This document shows positions 3,979 to 6,523 of a stretch of DNA of 6,523 nt, piece after piece (position 1 is the first letter of the stretch; every line of letters starts with the position of its first letter). The stretch is from the NCBI GenBank assembly GCA_964488675.1, contig CAZAWA010000103.1, forward strand, positions 1 through 6,523, given 5' to 3'. The notes under the pieces are model-generated. The model was given only the letters and a program-made list of their open reading frames with translations, ran no database searches and was not told the DNA's origin. Position numbers and translations under genes: made by a program. This DNA is from QZKY01 sp964488675. GTDB lineage: Bacteria; Pseudomonadota; Gammaproteobacteria; Burkholderiales; Burkholderiaceae_D.

Positions 3979-6523
3979 ATGCACTACTCATTTACTGAGA
4001 AGAAGCGCATCCGCAAATCTTTTGCAAAGCGCGCAAACGTTCACCACGTTCCGTTCCTGCTGGCTACCCAGCTCGAGTCCTATCACAATTTTTTGCAGTC
4101 CGACAAAATTCCGTCGCATCGCAAAAATGAAGGCCTTCAGTCTGCGTTCGCGTCGATTTTTCCGATCGTTTCGCACAACGGATTCGCAAGACTTGAATTT
4201 CTCTCCTATGTTCTTGGCGACCCGCCATTCGATGTCAAGGAATGCCAGCAGCGCGGCCTGACCTATGCATCTCCCCTGCGGGCCAAGGTACGACTGGTGA
4301 TCCTGGACAGGGAATCGCCGACCAAGCCGGTGGTCAAGGAAATGAAGGAGCAGGAAGTCTATATGGGCGAACTGCCGCTCATGACCACGACAGGTTCATT
4401 CGTGATCAATGGCACCGAGCGGGTTATCGTGTCACAGTTGCATCGTTCTCCCGGCGTGTTCTTCGAGCATGATCGCGGCAAGACGCATTCTTCCGGCAAA
4501 CTGCTGTTCTCGGCGCGCATCATCCCATATCGCGGTTCATGGCTGGATTTTGAATTCGATCCGAAAGACATCCTGTTTTTCCGCGTGGATCGCCGTCGCA
4601 AGATGCCGGTGACGATCCTGCTCAAGGCTATTGGCATGAGCAATGAGCAGATTCTTGAGCACTTTTTCGTGTTTGACCATTTTTCGCTGCGGTCCGAAGG
4701 CGCTGACATGGAGTTCGTGCCTGAGCGTCTGCGTGGTGAAGTGGCGCGTTTTGACATTCAGGACAAATCAGGAAAAGTGCTGGTGTCCCGTGACAAGCGG
4801 ATCAATGCGAGGAATGTTCGCGAAATCGAAGCTGCTGGCATCAAGCATATCTCCGTTCCTGAAGACTATTTGCTCGGCCGCGTGCTGGCCAAGAACATCG
4901 TGGACAAGGACACGGGTGAAATCATTGCGAAGGCAAATGATGAATTGGCCGAAGAACTGCTGGCCAAGCTGCGTGGCGCTGGCATCAAGGATATTCTGGC
5001 TCTGCATACCAATGAGCTGGATCAGGGGCCGTACATATCGCAGACGCTGCGTATTGACGAGACGGCAGATCAGATGGCGTCGAAAGTCGCCATTTATCGC
5101 ATGATGCGTCCTGGGGAGCCGCCGACTGAAGATTCGGTTGAGGCGTTATTCAACGGGCTGTTTTACAACGAAGATCGCTACGACCTGTCCGCTGTCGGCC
5201 GCATGAAATTCAATCGCCGTATCGGGCTGGAGCAACTGGATGGCGCAATGACGCTGTCTAATGAAGACATTCTCGCGGTTATCAAGATTCTGGTCGAGTT
5301 GCGCAATGGCCGTGGCGAGGTTGATGACATCGATCATCTTGGCAACCGTCGTGTGCGCTGCGTGGGCGAACTGGCAGAAAACCAGTTCCGTGCCGGACTG
5401 GTGCGCGTTGAACGCGCAGTCAAGGAGCGCCTCGGTCAGGCCGAAGCCGACAACCTGATGCCGCACGACCTGATCAATTCCAAGCCGATTTCGGCCGCGA
5501 TTCGTGAATTCTTTGGTTCGTCGCAGTTGTCACAGTTCATGGATCAAACTAACCCGCTGTCCGAGATCACTCACAAGCGACGCGTATCCGCACTGGGACC
5601 GGGTGGCCTGACGCGCGAGCGCGCGGGCTTCGAGGTTCGAGATGTGCATCCGACGCATTACGGCCGCGTTTGCCCGATCGAAACCCCGGAAGGGCCAAAC
5701 ATTGGTCTGATTAATTCGCTGGCGCTGTATGCGCGATTGAATGAATACGGTTTCCTGGAGACACCATACCGCAAGGTTGTCGACTGCAAAATTACCGATC
5801 AGATCGATTACTTGTCCGCCATTGAGGAAGGTCGCTATATCATCGCGCAGGCAAATGCGACCATCGACAAGAACGGCAAGCTGAGCGACGAGCTGGTCTC
5901 AGCGCGTGAAGCAGGGGAGACCATTCTGGTGTCGCCGGAGCGCGTGCAGTACATGGATGTGGCGCCTGGGCAGATTGTGTCGGTTGCTGCGTCGCTGATT
6001 CCTTTCCTTGAGCATGACGATGCAAACCGTGCGCTGATGGGCGCTAATATGCAACGACAGGCAGTTCCCTGCCTGCGCCCCGAAAAAGCGCTGGTTGGAA
6101 CGGGTGTCGAGCGTACAGTGGCGATTGACTCCGGCACGACGGTTCAGGCATTGCGAGGTGGATTGGTCGATTACATCGACGCGAGCCGTATCGTGATTCG
6201 AGTCAATGACGACGAAGCCGCAGCAGGTGAAGTTGGTGTTGATATCTACAACCTGATCAAGTACACCCGTTCGAATCAGAACACCAACATCAATCAGCGC
6301 CCGATCGTTGAAGTGGGCGACCGTGTCGAAAAGGGGGATGTGATTGCCGATGGTGCATCCACCGACATCGGCGAACTGGCGCTGGGTCAGAATATGCTGG
6401 TCGCGTTCATGCCGTGGAATGGTCTGAACTTCGAGGACTCTATCCTGATTTCGGAAAAGGTTGTCGAAGAAGACCGCTACACCTCGATCCACATCGAGGA
6501 GCTGGTGGTTATGGCGCGCGACA
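3979..6523 (+). CDS. rpoB: RNA polymerase beta subunit, 3' truncated by window
   Basis: RpoB is the second-largest RNA polymerase subunit, forming one pincer and half of the active centre. The frame is open from ATG 3979 to the window end: 848 full codons of about 1,350 expected, with no frameshift. The N-terminus MHYSFTEKKRIRKSFAKRA is the family start. GGAG at 3970-3973 is five bases upstream. From the rifampicin region on, residue numbers run six ahead of E. coli. That region (SQLSQFMDQTNPLSEITHK at 515-533, then RRVSALGPGG) keeps the residues matching E. coli Q513, D516, H526 and S531, so it looks rifampicin-sensitive. Also present are the fork-loop stretch after it, RPTHYGRVCPIETPEGPN-like sequence (written here as D-V-H-P-T-H-Y-G-R-V-C-P-I-E-T-P-E-G-P-N), NMQRQAVP at 690-697, and E819/D820 matching E. 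coli E813/D814. Leu816 replaces the usual Tyr before N-F-E-D. The gene is 278 bases after rplL, and rpoC would be expected downstream of the missing part. Confidence 0.98.
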   Translation, partial: MHYSFTEKKRIRKSFAKRANVHHVPFLLATQLESYHNFLQSDKIPSHRKNEGLQSAFASIFPIVSHNGFARLEFLSYVLGDPPFDVKECQQRGLTYASPLRAKVRLVILDRESPTKPVVKEMKEQEVYMGELPLMTTTGSFVINGTERVIVSQLHRSPGVFFEHDRGKTHSSGKLLFSARIIPYRGSWLDFEFDPKDILFFRVDRRRKMPVTILLKAIGMSNEQILEHFFVFDHFSLRSEGADMEFVPERLRGEVARFDIQDKSGKVLVSRDKRINARNVREIEAAGIKHISVPEDYLLGRVLAKNIVDKDTGEIIAKANDELAEELLAKLRGAGIKDILALHTNELDQGPYISQTLRIDETADQMASKVAIYRMMRPGEPPTEDSVEALFNGLFYNEDRYDLSAVGRMKFNRRIGLEQLDGAMTLSNEDILAVIKILVELRNGRGEVDDIDHLGNRRVRCVGELAENQFRAGLVRVERAVKERLGQAEADNLMPHDLINSKPISAAIREFFGSSQLSQFMDQTNPLSEITHKRRVSALGPGGLTRERAGFEVRDVHPTHYGRVCPIETPEGPNIGLINSLALYARLNEYGFLETPYRKVVDCKITDQIDYLSAIEEGRYIIAQANATIDKNGKLSDELVSAREAGETILVSPERVQYMDVAPGQIVSVAASLIPFLEHDDANRALMGANMQRQAVPCLRPEKALVGTGVERTVAIDSGTTVQALRGGLVDYIDASRIVIRVNDDEAAAGEVGVDIYNLIKYTRSNQNTNINQRPIVEVGDRVEKGDVIADGASTDIGELALGQNMLVAFMPWNGLNFEDSILISEKVVEEDRYTSIHIEELVVMARD

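Noticed and set aside
5899..6492. 197-codon open frame on the minus strand within rpoB
   Set aside because: It lies fully antisense to a clear rpoB frame, has no ribosome site or recognisable domain, and its composition (rich in His, Arg, Asn) is what the complement of a conserved coding frame gives.

Overview
The window is a contiguous piece of the conserved bacterial tuf–tRNA-Trp–secE–nusG–rplKAJL–rpoB cluster, with every gene on the + strand. It opens on the last codons of elongation factor Tu. tRNA-Trp(CCA), SecE, NusG, ribosomal proteins L11, L1, L10 and L7/L12 follow, and the window ends inside rpoB (first 848 codons). The protein sequences point to a betaproteobacterium, most likely Burkholderiales. 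RpoB has beta-type stretches such as MDQTNPLSEITHKRRVSAL and NTNINQRPIV, and the L11 and NusG sequences read like those of Oxalobacteraceae or Burkholderiaceae relatives. The order-level placement is inference from memory of such proteins, not from a search.

Layout: 1-55 tuf 3' end; 56-125 spacer with a stem-loop; 126-201 tRNA-Trp; 237-1216 secE-nusG, joined by a TAATG stop/start overlap; 1217-1339 leader of the L11 mRNA with a candidate L1 feedback site; 1340-2466 rplK-rplA, again joined by TAATG; 2467-2756 non-coding region with a strong hairpin and a recognisable L10 leader (the L10-L7/L12 autoregulatory RNA); 2757-3254 rplJ; 3323-3700 rplL; 3701-3978 non-coding region rich in secondary structure, with an AT-rich tandem repeat just before rpoB; 3979-6523 rpoB, cut by the window edge.

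The genes serve translation and transcription together. tRNA-Trp, EF-Tu, L11, L1, L10 and L7/L12 supply decoding and the GTPase-associated stalks of the 50S subunit. NusG and RpoB belong to the elongating RNA polymerase, and NusG also links it to ribosomes. SecE is the small essential subunit of the SecYEG protein channel. Control in this family is mainly by ribosomal-protein feedback on mRNA (L1 on rplKA, L10-L7/L12 on rplJL). The L10 leader is well supported by the sequence and the L1 site only tentatively.

I see no mobile element, CRISPR array, defence system or foreign gene. The coding content is ordinary core genome. The points worth a second look are in the non-coding RNA structure: a long imperfect hairpin and a set of mutually exclusive stems between rplL and rpoB, an inverted repeat across the rplL stop codon, the L10 leader with its closing helix, and a possible L1 operator. 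One RpoB residue next to the catalytic-centre acidic pair also differs from the usual aromatic.
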